From: Deinococcus sp.
GTDB lineage: Bacteria; Deinococcota; Deinococci; JACQHA01
Direction of reading: 5' to 3'
Assembly: GCA_016199255.1 (NCBI GenBank)
Contig: JACQHA010000006.1
Coordinates: forward strand, 1 to 6,891
DNA: 6,891 nt
Positions 1-6,731 of this stretch are shown in pieces. Both the position numbers and the translations under genes were made by a program. How positions within the stretch are numbered: position 1 is the stretch's first letter; each line of letters begins with the position of its first letter. The notes below the pieces were generated by a model, which made no database searches, had not been told where the DNA came from, and saw only the letters and a list, made by a program, of their open reading frames with translations.

Positions 1-1
1 G

Positions 2-991
2 GTGGTGGCGCTGGGGGGCGGCACCGGGCTGTCCACTGTTTTGCGGGGTCTGAAAGAGTATACCGCCAACATGACCGCGGTGGTGACTGTGGCCGATGAC
101 GGCGGCAGCTCCGGGCGGCTGCGCCAGACCTTCCACATGCCGGCGCCAGGGGACTTGCGCAACTGCTTAGCGGCGCTGGCCGACAGCGAGCCCACTATGG
201 AGCGGCTCCTGTCCTATCGCTACACCCGGGGTGAGGGGTTCCAGGGGCACAGTTTTGGCAATGTGCTGCTGGCGACGCTCTCTGAGATGTCCAGCGATTT
301 CAGCACGGCTATCAAACAGGCCAGTGCCATTTTGGCCGTGCGGGGTACCGTGCTCCCGGCTACCAATGTGCCGGTGACGCTGGTGGCCGAGCTGGCTGAT
401 GGTAGCCAGGTGCGGGGCGAGACCAAGATCCGGGAAGCGAATAAGGGCATCAAAGAGCTGTGGCTGGATCCAGGCGATGTGCGCCCGCCGCCCGAGGTGC
501 TGCAGGCCATCATGGAAGCCGAACTGGTGGTGCTGGGCCCGGGGAGCTTGTATACCAGCGTCATTCCGAATCTGCTGGTGCCTGGCATTGCCGACACCAT
601 CCGGCGCAGCCGGGCGGTGACGGTCTACGTGTGCAACATTATGGGTGAGCCGGGGGAGACTGCGGGCTTCGGGGCGGTGGACCACTACCAGGTGCTGCAG
701 CGTTACCTGGGGGCAGGAGTGGACATGGTGTTGGTCAACACCACCCAGCCTGATACCCCTCGCCTGGAGCGCTATGTGCGCTCTGGCGGCACCTTGGTGC
801 CGCCACAGGTCGCTGAGCTGGCCGCTCTGGGGGTGAGGGTCGTGGCGCGCCCGCTTCTCGCCCCTGGGGAGCTGATCCGGCACGATCCCCAGCTGGCGGC
901 CAAGGCGCTCTTGGGCCTCTTACGCCGGGAGCGCCGCCAGGAGCAGTATGGGCCGCTCTGGTCTGAGGAATCAGACGAGGGGGTGCCATGA
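2..991 (+). CDS. yvcK: YvcK-family gluconeogenesis/cell-envelope factor (CofD-like fold), N-terminus cut by window edge
   Basis: The sequence shows the family hallmarks in order (visible residue numbers): glycine-rich GGGTGLS at 5-11, ADDGGSSGRLR at 31-41, PGDLRNCLAAL at 49-59, GHSFGNVLLATL at 82-93, VVLGPGSLYTSVIPNLLVPG at 176-195, and CNIMGEPGETAGF with DH at 211-228. The family is related to CofD (2-phospho-L-lactate transferase) but is not thought to make F420. In Bacillus and mycobacteria it binds UDP-sugars and is needed for normal cell-wall synthesis and growth on gluconeogenic carbon sources; the protein is cytoplasmic. The 329 visible residues are close to full length (usually a little over 300). 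The frame is open at the left edge and the first Gly-rich strand lies right at it, so the GTG at base 2 is probably internal and a few residues are missing. Many homologues have TQPGET where this one has GEPGET. whiA (yvcL), the usual downstream neighbour in Bacillota, is absent; instead the stop overlaps the next gene by four bases (ATGA). The assignment is firm, the physiological role here is inferred. Confidence 0.95.
   Translation: MVALGGGTGLSTVLRGLKEYTANMTAVVTVADDGGSSGRLRQTFHMPAPGDLRNCLAALADSEPTMERLLSYRYTRGEGFQGHSFGNVLLATLSEMSSDFSTAIKQASAILAVRGTVLPATNVPVTLVAELADGSQVRGETKIREANKGIKELWLDPGDVRPPPEVLQAIMEAELVVLGPGSLYTSVIPNLLVPGIADTIRRSRAVTVYVCNIMGEPGETAGFGAVDHYQVLQRYLGAGVDMVLVNTTQPDTPRLERYVRSGGTLVPPQVAELAALGVRVVARPLLAPGELIRHDPQLAAKALLGLLRRERRQEQYGPLWSEESDEGVP
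977..983 (+). promoter_or_regulatory. Shine-Dalgarno for the DOMON-domain gene
   Basis: GAGGGGG lies inside the end of the yvcK coding region, four bases before the ATG at 988. It supports that start and suggests independent ribosome loading in addition to coupling through the ATGA overlap. Confidence 0.6.
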
Positions 992-1875
992 GGGCTGTGG
1001 TGCTGCTCTGGCTGGTGCTGGGGCTGGGCCGCTTCTCCAGTGCCAGCCTGCTCTTGGAGGACCCCTCAGGCGACGATTATGGCGCCGGGGCCTTCCGCTA
1101 CCCACTGGAGGCCAGCTTCCAGGCCGGCGTGCTGGACTTGCGGGGCTTGGAGCTAGAAGAGACCGCCGCTGGCACCCAGTTCACCGTGTGGCTCTCGCGT
1201 TTAGCCAACCCCTGGGAGGCGCCGCTCGGTTTCTCCCACCCCCTGATCCAGCTGTACCTGGACCTGGCGGCAGGGGGGCGCACTGATCTGTTGCTGCCGG
1301 CCACTAGGCTCTTCAGCCGCCTGGCGCCGGCAACTGATGCCGAGCGCAGCTGTCCCGGCCAGGAAGTGGTGGGGTTAGAGGTGGGCGCCGGTGGGCAGGT
1401 AAGCTGTGTACTCGAAGCCCCCTTGGCGCTAGCCAGTGGCTGGGAAGTGGCCGTGGTCCTCAGCGGGTTTGAGGCGTACAGTGTCGGCCCTGCTGGGAGC
1501 CAACCCCAGCCTGTATCGGTGACAGTGGTGGACGATGTCGGCCGGGACCTGGGGCGGGGGGTGCGTTTTAGTTTGCCCCTGGGGCCGCCGGCGCCAGACT
1601 GGGGCTACTATGTGCTGGTCAGCCCGCTGGACCTGTTTGGCCCTGGCCGCCTTCGCCCCTGGGCAGTGACCGCCGGGGCTTATGTGTCTGCCGGCGGCAA
1701 TGTGGCTGACGTGCTCGATAGCAGCGAGCACCAGCAAGTTGCCATGCTACAAGCTGGCCAGCTGGCACCGATTCGAGAGCCCCTGGCTCCGGCGCAGCGC
1801 CTGTGGCCGTGGCTGGCGGCAGGCGGCGCGGCGCTTCTGGCGCTCGGGTTCGTGGCCCAGGGGGTACGCTGGTGA
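988..1875 (+). CDS. Membrane-anchored glucodextranase-type DOMON domain protein
   Basis: A 295-residue protein with a hydrophobic N-terminal signal sequence (about residues 3-20), a single extracytoplasmic domain and a C-terminal transmembrane segment (about 274-291) followed by a short tail. The domain opens with EDPSGDDYGAGAFRYP at 24-39, matching the typical DPxGDDxGxGxYxYP start of the glucodextranase C-terminal/DOMON-like family. It continues with a strand ending in NPWEAPLGFSHPLIQLYLDL at 74-93 and closes with NVADVLDSSEHQQVAML at 238-254, which resembles the DLL...Q..ML end of that family. In secreted amylolytic enzymes this domain is an accessory carbohydrate-binding or surface module; here it stands alone with no catalytic domain. 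Cys122 and Cys140 could form a disulfide. The ATG overlaps the yvcK stop and follows a good Shine-Dalgarno. I infer a cell-surface glycan-binding or scaffolding role; no catalytic motif was seen. Confidence 0.82.
   Translation: MRAVVLLWLVLGLGRFSSASLLLEDPSGDDYGAGAFRYPLEASFQAGVLDLRGLELEETAAGTQFTVWLSRLANPWEAPLGFSHPLIQLYLDLAAGGRTDLLLPATRLFSRLAPATDAERSCPGQEVVGLEVGAGGQVSCVLEAPLALASGWEVAVVLSGFEAYSVGPAGSQPQPVSVTVVDDVGRDLGRGVRFSLPLGPPAPDWGYYVLVSPLDLFGPGRLRPWAVTAGAYVSAGGNVADVLDSSEHQQVAMLQAGQLAPIREPLAPAQRLWPWLAAGGAALLALGFVAQGVRW
1859..1864 (+). promoter_or_regulatory. Shine-Dalgarno deciding the GTG start at 1872
   Basis: AGGGGG sits seven bases before the GTG at 1872. The frame stays open upstream to an ATG at 1803, but this motif, the GTGA overlap with the previous stop and a clean signal peptide starting at 1872 all favour the GTG. 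Confidence 0.6.
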
Positions 1876-3140
1876 AGCTGGCCTGGATCGGGTTCCTGGC
1901 CCTGGGGCTGGTGGCGGCCCAGGTGCCGGCTGGCATGGTAGTGGTGGCGGTTCCGATGCGGGACGGCTATGTCTCGGCCTGTGACTTGGCCGATTTTCTG
2001 GGGCTCGCTCTGGTGGTGAGCCGGGAGGAACTGCAGGTCGGGGAGCTGCGCTACGTGTACGGCATAGGCTGGCTGCAGGGCTCTTACCCCCCGCCCCGGC
2101 CTGGGGTGGGCTGCCCGGAGCTGCCCCTGGCCGCCGCCGCCCAGGTGCTGGGGGTGAATACCAGAATTGAATTTGTGCCACCGGGCACAGAGCGTATGCC
2201 TGCTCCGCCCTTGAGCCTGGCAGCAGGGCTGGGCTATGACCAGGTTCCCTTTGCCACGGCGCAGGGGCCAGTAGAGCTCCATGTGGTGCGAGCTGACTTG
2301 CAGCTACTAGAGCCGCAGGTGCTGTTTAGCTCGGGGCAGCGCGCCCCAGTCGGGGAGCTGGCGCAGGCGGCCGGCGCCCTGGCGGCCCTAAACGTCAACT
2401 ATTTTGACCCACCCACTGGCCTGCCCATTGGGCTGATCCGCAGCGGTGGCCGGCTGCTCCAGGACCCTTATAATCCCCGGGCAGCCATTGGGGTAAGGGG
2501 CCAGGAAGTGCGCATTGCGCGCGTCAGCCGCGCCGCCCAGATTTTCACCAGTGGCCAGCGCATTGACCCGGCGCTTATTGATAGCCTCCAGGTGCTTTCT
2601 GCCGGGGTGGCGCTTTTAGCGCCTGGCGAGCGGGCGCTGGTGGTGCAGGGCGGGACGCTCATGGGGCGGAGCGATTCGCCGGTGGCGGTGCCCCCAGGGG
2701 CTGCAGCCATTATCTATCAGCCCGGGCTGATCCCGGTGCTAGACCAGGCCCGGCCGCTGGTGAGCATGCAGGTGAACCGCACCTGGAGTGACCCGTTCTG
2801 GGCAGGAGCCGAGGAGGCAGCCGGGGCGGGACCGCTTCTGGTGCAGCACAGCCAGGTGGTGAGTGATTTCTCCCCAGAGCGTTTTCAGGCCGACGTCACC
2901 CAGCGGCGCACCAGCCGGGGTGGGGTAGGGCTGGACCGCCAGGGGCGGCTGGTGCTGTTTGCCGGGGGGCCTTTGAGCCTGGAAGAGCTCGCCCAGGCGG
3001 CAGTGGCCCTAGGGCTACTGGACGCCATGCAAGTAGACTCGGGCAGCTCCACCAGCCTGGTGGTAGCCGGGCAGCGGGTCAATGGTCTGGGTGAGGGCAG
3101 GGCAGTGCCAGTGGCGCTGGGGCTCCTGCCCCGCCAGTGA
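1872..3140 (+). CDS. Secreted phosphodiester glycosidase family protein (NAGPA/DUF2233-like)
   Basis: A 422-residue protein from the GTG at 1872, which overlaps the preceding stop as GTGA. Residues 1-17 form a signal peptide (MKLAWIGFLALGLVAAQ). Residues about 24-106 resemble a copper-amine-oxidase-N-type module: a GYVSACDLADFLGLAL stretch, then LPLAAAAQVLGVNTRIEF. The catalytic-type domain runs from about 133 to the end: NVNYFDPPTGLPIGLIRSGG at 174-193, GAGPLLVQHSQVV at 318-330, RTSRGGVGLDRQGRLVLFA at 346-364, MQVDSGSSTSLVVAGQRVN at 386-404, and GEGRAVPVALGL at 407-418. These match the segments of the N-acetylglucosamine-1-phosphodiester alpha-N-acetylglucosaminidase family, members of which hydrolyse sugar-1-phosphodiesters. 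The usual DGGGS loop reads DSGSS here, with the Asp kept (389). It probably acts outside the membrane on a sugar phosphodiester; the substrate is unknown. The family call is secure, activity is not proven. Confidence 0.88.
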   Translation: MKLAWIGFLALGLVAAQVPAGMVVVAVPMRDGYVSACDLADFLGLALVVSREELQVGELRYVYGIGWLQGSYPPPRPGVGCPELPLAAAAQVLGVNTRIEFVPPGTERMPAPPLSLAAGLGYDQVPFATAQGPVELHVVRADLQLLEPQVLFSSGQRAPVGELAQAAGALAALNVNYFDPPTGLPIGLIRSGGRLLQDPYNPRAAIGVRGQEVRIARVSRAAQIFTSGQRIDPALIDSLQVLSAGVALLAPGERALVVQGGTLMGRSDSPVAVPPGAAAIIYQPGLIPVLDQARPLVSMQVNRTWSDPFWAGAEEAAGAGPLLVQHSQVVSDFSPERFQADVTQRRTSRGGVGLDRQGRLVLFAGGPLSLEELAQAAVALGLLDAMQVDSGSSTSLVVAGQRVNGLGEGRAVPVALGLLPRQ

Positions 3141-4816
3141 GGTGGCTTCTCTGGCTGCTGGTGCTGGCCAGCAGTACCGCTTCCGCCCAGGTGGCCCGGC
3201 CCCCAGTGGCCGCTGGGCTAGAGGCTGAGCTGGAGCTGGGGTTCGCCGGGCGCTACGCTGCCGGGTACTGGGGTCCGGCGGAGCTGACCATTAGCGCCAG
3301 TTCACCAACTCCCCTGGTGGTCGAGCTGGAGGTCACTGAGGGGGGGCCGTACCGGGGGGAGGTCCAGGCCATCTACCAGCTGGTGGTGGCGGGCGGTGGC
3401 CAGCGCAAGACGTACCTCTATCCCTATTTGCCAGAGCGCACCAATCCGGTGCAGCTGCGCATCTACCAGGATGGGGAGCTGGCGCTGGAAAAGAGCTGGG
3501 AATTGCCCACTAGTGCTCCTCCATTAGTGCTGGTGGTGGGCGAGCGCCTGGGAGCGCTGGCCGGGGTGTTGCCCGAGCTGGCCGGGCGGGTGGCCCAGGT
3601 GCGTCCTTCGACCCTGCCGCCTGATCCCCTGGGGTATGACGGGGTGCGGGCTTTACTCCTGAGCGATTATCTGGGGCCACTAGGGAGCGGCGTCACTGGC
3701 TGGGTGCGCTCTGGCGGGCACTTGATTGTGGCGCTGGGGGAAGATGCGCTGGCTATTGATTCGGGACTGGCGGCGCTCTTGCCGGTGACCGTCGAGGCGG
3801 TGGGGTCCCGGGACCAGTTGTTCGGGCAGGCAGTGGAGAGCTTTGCCGCCAGTGTGGCCAGGGCCAAAGCAGGGGCGGCGGCGCGCTATGACCATGGCTG
3901 GCTGTGGATTGCCACCATCCCCCAGGGGGCTGGCCAGGTGAGCTATGTGGGGTTCGATCCCTTGCGGCCGCCAGCGGCCCGCTGGCCTGGTGCGGCGCTG
4001 GTGCTCCAGGAGCTTTTGGCCTTGGACATCCCTGAGCCCGACCTGGTGCCCTTGGCGCGCAAGATCGGCGCGTACCACCGGCTGGATACCGGGCGCAGCA
4101 AGCTTTTAGCGGTGCTGGCTGTGGCCGGCTATGTGGCGCTGGTGGCGGCGCTGACGGCGCTGCTTCGGGGCAAGTCCCTCTCCCACTGGGGGTGGCTAGG
4201 GGGATTGGTGATGGCGGCCACGGTGCTGGCGCTGGGCGGTGCCGGCAAGGGGGAGTCGCGCTTTACGGTGTGGCTGGGCGCGGCCCGCTCAGGTGAGCCC
4301 TGGGCCCATGCTGCGCAGCTCACCAGCTATGTGAGCCTGGCGGGCGGCACTGGCCAGTTCCCGTATCCATCGCGCCTGGCACTGCCGCCCCGCTCAAGTA
4401 GTGGCCAGGTGGCCGGGCACTACCGCTTTGCCGTGCAAGATGGCCAGATGAGCTTCCACGTAGGGCCCTGGGAACAGCGCCAGGTGGTGGCGCCAGCCCT
4501 GTTGCCCCTGGCGTGGGCCTGGCAGCGCCGGGGTAGTCAAATCGTACTGGACGGCAGTGCGGCTTTATCCCAGGTGGTGCTGGTGGAGGCGGGGGGCTAC
4601 TTCAGGCTGGGCCAGCTGCTGCCTGGCGTGCCGGTCACCCTGGGGGAGGCCCAGGGGCGGGAAGAGGCGCAGCGCAACTGGCCCTCGGCGGATGATGGCC
4701 TCACTCCGGCCCTGTATGGCGAGCGCTGGGCCCAGCTGGAGGAGCTAGGGGTGGCAAGAGCCAGGCTCTATGCCCGGGACCAGCAGGGGGTGTACTGGGA
4801 AGTGTGGGCGCCCTAA
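3137..4816 (+). CDS. Large membrane-anchored extracytoplasmic protein of unknown function
   Basis: A 559-residue protein starting at a GTG that overlaps the glycosidase stop (GTGA). No strong Shine-Dalgarno is visible, so translation is probably coupled. Residues 1-17 are a signal peptide, likely cut at ASA/Q. Residues 30-125 look like a beta-rich domain (GYWGPAELTIS, then VELEVTEGGPYRGEVQAIY). Residues 128-300 look like an alpha/beta domain with LVLVVGERL at 130-138 and YDGVRALLLSDYLG followed by GWVRSGGHLIVALGE at 167-202. That last pattern recalls the class-I-amidotransferase-like domains of membrane proteins found beside MoxR and DUF58 genes; no catalytic Cys-His pair was seen. A transmembrane hairpin follows (about 323-343 and 351-367) joined by RGKSLSH, with a second extracytoplasmic domain from 369 to 559. 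The architecture suggests a surface or envelope-complex subunit. I do not recognise a named family. Confidence 0.8.
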   Translation: MRWLLWLLVLASSTASAQVARPPVAAGLEAELELGFAGRYAAGYWGPAELTISASSPTPLVVELEVTEGGPYRGEVQAIYQLVVAGGGQRKTYLYPYLPERTNPVQLRIYQDGELALEKSWELPTSAPPLVLVVGERLGALAGVLPELAGRVAQVRPSTLPPDPLGYDGVRALLLSDYLGPLGSGVTGWVRSGGHLIVALGEDALAIDSGLAALLPVTVEAVGSRDQLFGQAVESFAASVARAKAGAAARYDHGWLWIATIPQGAGQVSYVGFDPLRPPAARWPGAALVLQELLALDIPEPDLVPLARKIGAYHRLDTGRSKLLAVLAVAGYVALVAALTALLRGKSLSHWGWLGGLVMAATVLALGGAGKGESRFTVWLGAARSGEPWAHAAQLTSYVSLAGGTGQFPYPSRLALPPRSSSGQVAGHYRFAVQDGQMSFHVGPWEQRQVVAPALLPLAWAWQRRGSQIVLDGSAALSQVVLVEAGGYFRLGQLLPGVPVTLGEAQGREEAQRNWPSADDGLTPALYGERWAQLEELGVARARLYARDQQGVYWEVWAP

Positions 4817-5469
4817 TGCGAGAGGTGCGCCAGCGCCTGGAGCACTACCTCTCGAGCTACACCGCTTACCAGCTGGTGGTGGGGCTGGTGGCGCTGGAAG
4901 GCCTGCTACTCTGGGTCAGCTGGCGGGCGCCGGCCACTGCCTCGGGGGTGCGGGAACCCAGCAGCTGGCGCTTCTTGGCTAATGTGAACGGTGGCTTGCT
5001 GAGCTTTGCCGCGCTGGTGCTGGGGGTGGAGCGCCGCTCTGAAGCTGCGCCTCGCCGGGCGATTCTCTTGGCCTCCTTTGCCCAGCTCCTGGTGGTGCTG
5101 TTGCTTTCCCTGCCATTAGTCGTCACCGCCCACACTGTGGCCCACGCCACCACCCCCTGGTGGAACCACTACCTGCTGCTCTTGGCGCTCTGCTGGGGCC
5201 TGGTAGGGACCGGCTATGTGGTAGGAGGCTACCTCAGTGGCACCGCGGCGGAGGTGGTGGAATATGCGCTGCTGGCCGGCCTGCCCATCGCAGCCAGCGG
5301 CGTGCTGCGCCTCCCCTGGCTGGGGCAGCTGAGCCCAGTGGTGGCAGTCTACAGCCAGGCGGATGGGGTGCAGGGCTGGCCAGTGGGAGCAGCTGGCTAC
5401 GTACTCTTAGGTGGCCTGATGTTTCTGCTGACTGTGCGCGCCGAGGGGCAACAGGAGAGCAGTGGCTGA
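4816..5469 (+). CDS. Six-helix membrane protein, possibly a divergent ABC-2-type permease
   Basis: A 217-residue protein from the ATG at 4816, whose A is also the last base of the previous stop (TAATG). An in-frame GTG at 4804 would add four residues, but the TAATG junction is the more typical coupled start. Hydrophobic segments lie at about 18-36, 53-70, 82-104, 118-140, 147-165 and 189-207. A charged loop, GVERRSEAAPRR at 70-81, precedes the third helix, and QLSPVVAVYS at 171-180 precedes the last. The six helices, the E-R rich loop and the 'SPV' segment before the final helix recall ABC-2 export permeases, though I saw no strict family motif. No ATP-binding subunit is encoded in the window. 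It may instead be a structural membrane partner of the proteins on either side. Gene reality is secure, the permease call is tentative. Confidence 0.75.
   Translation: MREVRQRLEHYLSSYTAYQLVVGLVALEGLLLWVSWRAPATASGVREPSSWRFLANVNGGLLSFAALVLGVERRSEAAPRRAILLASFAQLLVVLLLSLPLVVTAHTVAHATTPWWNHYLLLLALCWGLVGTGYVVGGYLSGTAAEVVEYALLAGLPIAASGVLRLPWLGQLSPVVAVYSQADGVQGWPVGAAGYVLLGGLMFLLTVRAEGQQESSG
5453..5457 (+). promoter_or_regulatory. Shine-Dalgarno deciding the GTG start at 5462
   Basis: AGGAG, within a longer AGGAGAG, lies four bases before the GTG at 5462. It is the best ribosome-binding site in the window. It supports a GTG start that overlaps the end of the previous gene by eight bases. Confidence 0.65.
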
Positions 5470-6721
5470 GAAAGGTGATTTTCCCAAACAGCTGGGGCGC
5501 TTTCAGTGGCGCGCTGAGCTCAAGTGCCGGGGGGCGCTGGTGCTGGCAGGAGTGGCGCTGGCGCTTGCGGCGCGGCACTGGGGGCTGCTCTGGCCGGTGG
5601 CTGCTGCCCTTGGGGCAACCTGGGTAGCTCTAGCGCCGCTGTGGGTGAAAAGGCGCCTGGTGCGCTACCTGGAGCAGCGCCTGGGGGCGTTAATGGGCGC
5701 TGCCTGGGAGTCAAGGGGCCACAGGGATCCTTATGGCTTCCATGAGCGGAACCGCGCCGAGGCGGCAGCCGCCATCCCCCAGGCTCCCTTGCCGCCAGTG
5801 CCGCTAGCGAGCTGGCTGGGCTGGGCGCTGGCTGCTTTGCTCATAGGGGGGGCGCTACTCCGCCCGGCGCTAGCGCCAGTGAGCGCGACTATGGCGCCGG
5901 CAGCGCAGCCTTTGGCCCAGGGTTTGCAGCCGCCTGGGGTGCGGGTCTTCCCCCTGCCCCGGGCCCAGAGTGGCAAGACTGACGAGTACACTGGCCTGCT
6001 GGGGGTGACAGATAGCACTGCCCCTTTGCCTGGGGCGGTGCCGCTGGCCCAGGATTCGGTATTGGAGCGGATCAGCCAGGCACTGGCCCTGGGGGCAGTG
6101 ACCCCCGGGCTGCTTGGCGAGGACCTGGGGCAATTGCCCAACCAGCCAGTGGATCCAGAGCGCTTTGGGAGTGACCTGGAGCAGTTCCTGGATCAGGTGG
6201 TGCCGCCCCAGCCCAGTGAGGAGGGCCAGCCAGCCTCGCCAGAGCGGCCGGGTGGGCGGCGCAACCCTCTGGGGCAGCGTCCGGGCCAATCTGGTGAAGG
6301 TGGCCAGGGCAGTGGGGACCAGTCTTCGGGCCAAGAAGGTGGGGCAGGGGAGGAGGGGTTCCCTGAGCTGGAAGAAGGGGAGCAGCTGGGCCAGGGGGAC
6401 TCGCCAGGCGACCTGGGCGATAACGGCCTCACCGACCAGGAGGGGGCAGGTGGGGTAGGTAGCCTGGGAAGTGATTCCCTGGAGGTGGAGGGCAGCTCTG
6501 GCACCGCTTCCGGCCAGGAGGAGTTCTTGCGTGGGCAGCAAAGGCAGGGCCCCAGCTATGCTGGGGCAGTGCGCCTGCCGCCCCAGGGCGAGGGGCTCAA
6601 CCGCATGCCGGGCCAGCTACCGGAGAGCTACGCCCGGGCGGTGGAAGGCGCCAGCCAGGATGCTGACTTGCCGGCGGAGTACCGCCAGGTGGTGCGGAAG
6701 TACTTTGCTGGCAGCCCCTAA
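5462..6721 (+). CDS. Membrane protein with long Gly/Gln/Glu-rich extracytoplasmic linker and C-terminal EYRxVVRKYF motif
   Basis: A 419-residue protein from a GTG with a strong Shine-Dalgarno. The N-terminus is basic (K4, K9, R13, R17, K21, R23), followed by transmembrane segments at about 24-38 and 41-62, a positively charged cytoplasmic loop ([13 protein letters not shown] at 61-73) and a third segment at 116-134. By the positive-inside rule everything after 135 is outside. Residues 140-247 are a Pro/Ala/Leu-rich domain, 248-364 a disordered acidic linker, and 365-419 a compact tail ending [17 protein letters not shown]. Tails of the form 'P-x-YR-x-x-V-x-x-YF' are familiar from uncharacterised membrane proteins encoded with MoxR/DUF58 or ABC genes, which is recollection rather than a search result. 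It is the last gene of the operon and its stop overlaps a convergent gene. It probably works with the two preceding membrane proteins; function unknown. Confidence 0.8.
   Translation: MAEKGDFPKQLGRFQWRAELKCRGALVLAGVALALAARHWGLLWPVAAALGATWVALAPLWVKRRLVRYLEQRLGALMGAAWESRGHRDPYGFHERNRAEAAAAIPQAPLPPVPLASWLGWALAALLIGGALLRPALAPVSATMAPAAQPLAQGLQPPGVRVFPLPRAQSGKTDEYTGLLGVTDSTAPLPGAVPLAQDSVLERISQALALGAVTPGLLGEDLGQLPNQPVDPERFGSDLEQFLDQVVPPQPSEEGQPASPERPGGRRNPLGQRPGQSGEGGQGSGDQSSGQEGGAGEEGFPELEEGEQLGQGDSPGDLGDNGLTDQEGAGGVGSLGSDSLEVEGSSGTASGQEEFLRGQQRQGPSYAGAVRLPPQGEGLNRMPGQLPESYARAVEGASQDADLPAEYRQVVRKYFAGSP
6203..6553 (+). other. Low-complexity acidic Gly/Gln/Glu linker inside the last operon gene
   Basis: This encodes residues 248-364. 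A hand count gives about 31 Gly, 14 Gln, 16 Glu, 6 Asp, 6 Arg and no Lys in 117 residues. There is no exact tandem repeat unit; the bias is compositional. It is predicted to be disordered and to lie outside the membrane, spacing the C-terminal tail from the membrane. Confidence 0.7.
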
Positions 6722-6731
6722 TCTGGCAGCC
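6708..6731. repeat. 9-bp direct repeat flanking the convergent stop codons
   Basis: CTGGCAGCC occurs at 6708-6716 and again at 6723-6731, separated by CCTAAT, which contains both overlapping stop codons. The first copy encodes the Gly-Ser end of the plus-strand protein and the second lies in the minus-strand hydrolase gene. It could be chance or a trace of a small duplication. Confidence 0.4.

Noticed and set aside
167..883. Long minus-strand open frame opposite the YvcK gene, and several others opposite the remaining genes
   Set aside because: The high G+C content makes shadow frames common. Their translations are rich in Arg, Pro, His and Ala, show no recognisable motif, and overlap genes with clear family signatures.
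1803..1871. Upstream ATG at 1803 for the glycosidase gene
   Set aside because: The extra 23 residues are Arg/Gly-rich, overlap the previous gene and would bury the signal peptide. The GTG at 1872 has a Shine-Dalgarno sequence and a GTGA overlap.
2609..2623. Inverted repeat GGCGCT-TTT-AGCGCC as a possible terminator
   Set aside because: It is in the middle of the glycosidase coding region and has no U-tract after it. The stem is only six base pairs.
4804..4815. GTG at 4804 as start of the six-helix protein
   Set aside because: It adds only four residues and lacks a better ribosome-binding site. The TAATG junction at 4814-4818 is the more typical coupled start.
379..4891. Nine copies of GCTGGTGG, the E. 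coli Chi octamer, all on the plus strand (379, 1907, 2636, 3379, 3529, 4138, 4579, 4872, 4884)
   Set aside because: Each falls in coding DNA, mostly where Leu-Val codon pairs produce CTGGTG. Codon and strand bias explain them, and Chi is not conserved outside enterobacteria.
5866..5877. Perfect 12-bp palindrome GGCGCTAGCGCC
   Set aside because: It lies inside a coding region and encodes Ala/Leu-rich residues at the end of a transmembrane segment, where GCG/CTA/GCG codons give it by chance. Only one copy was seen.
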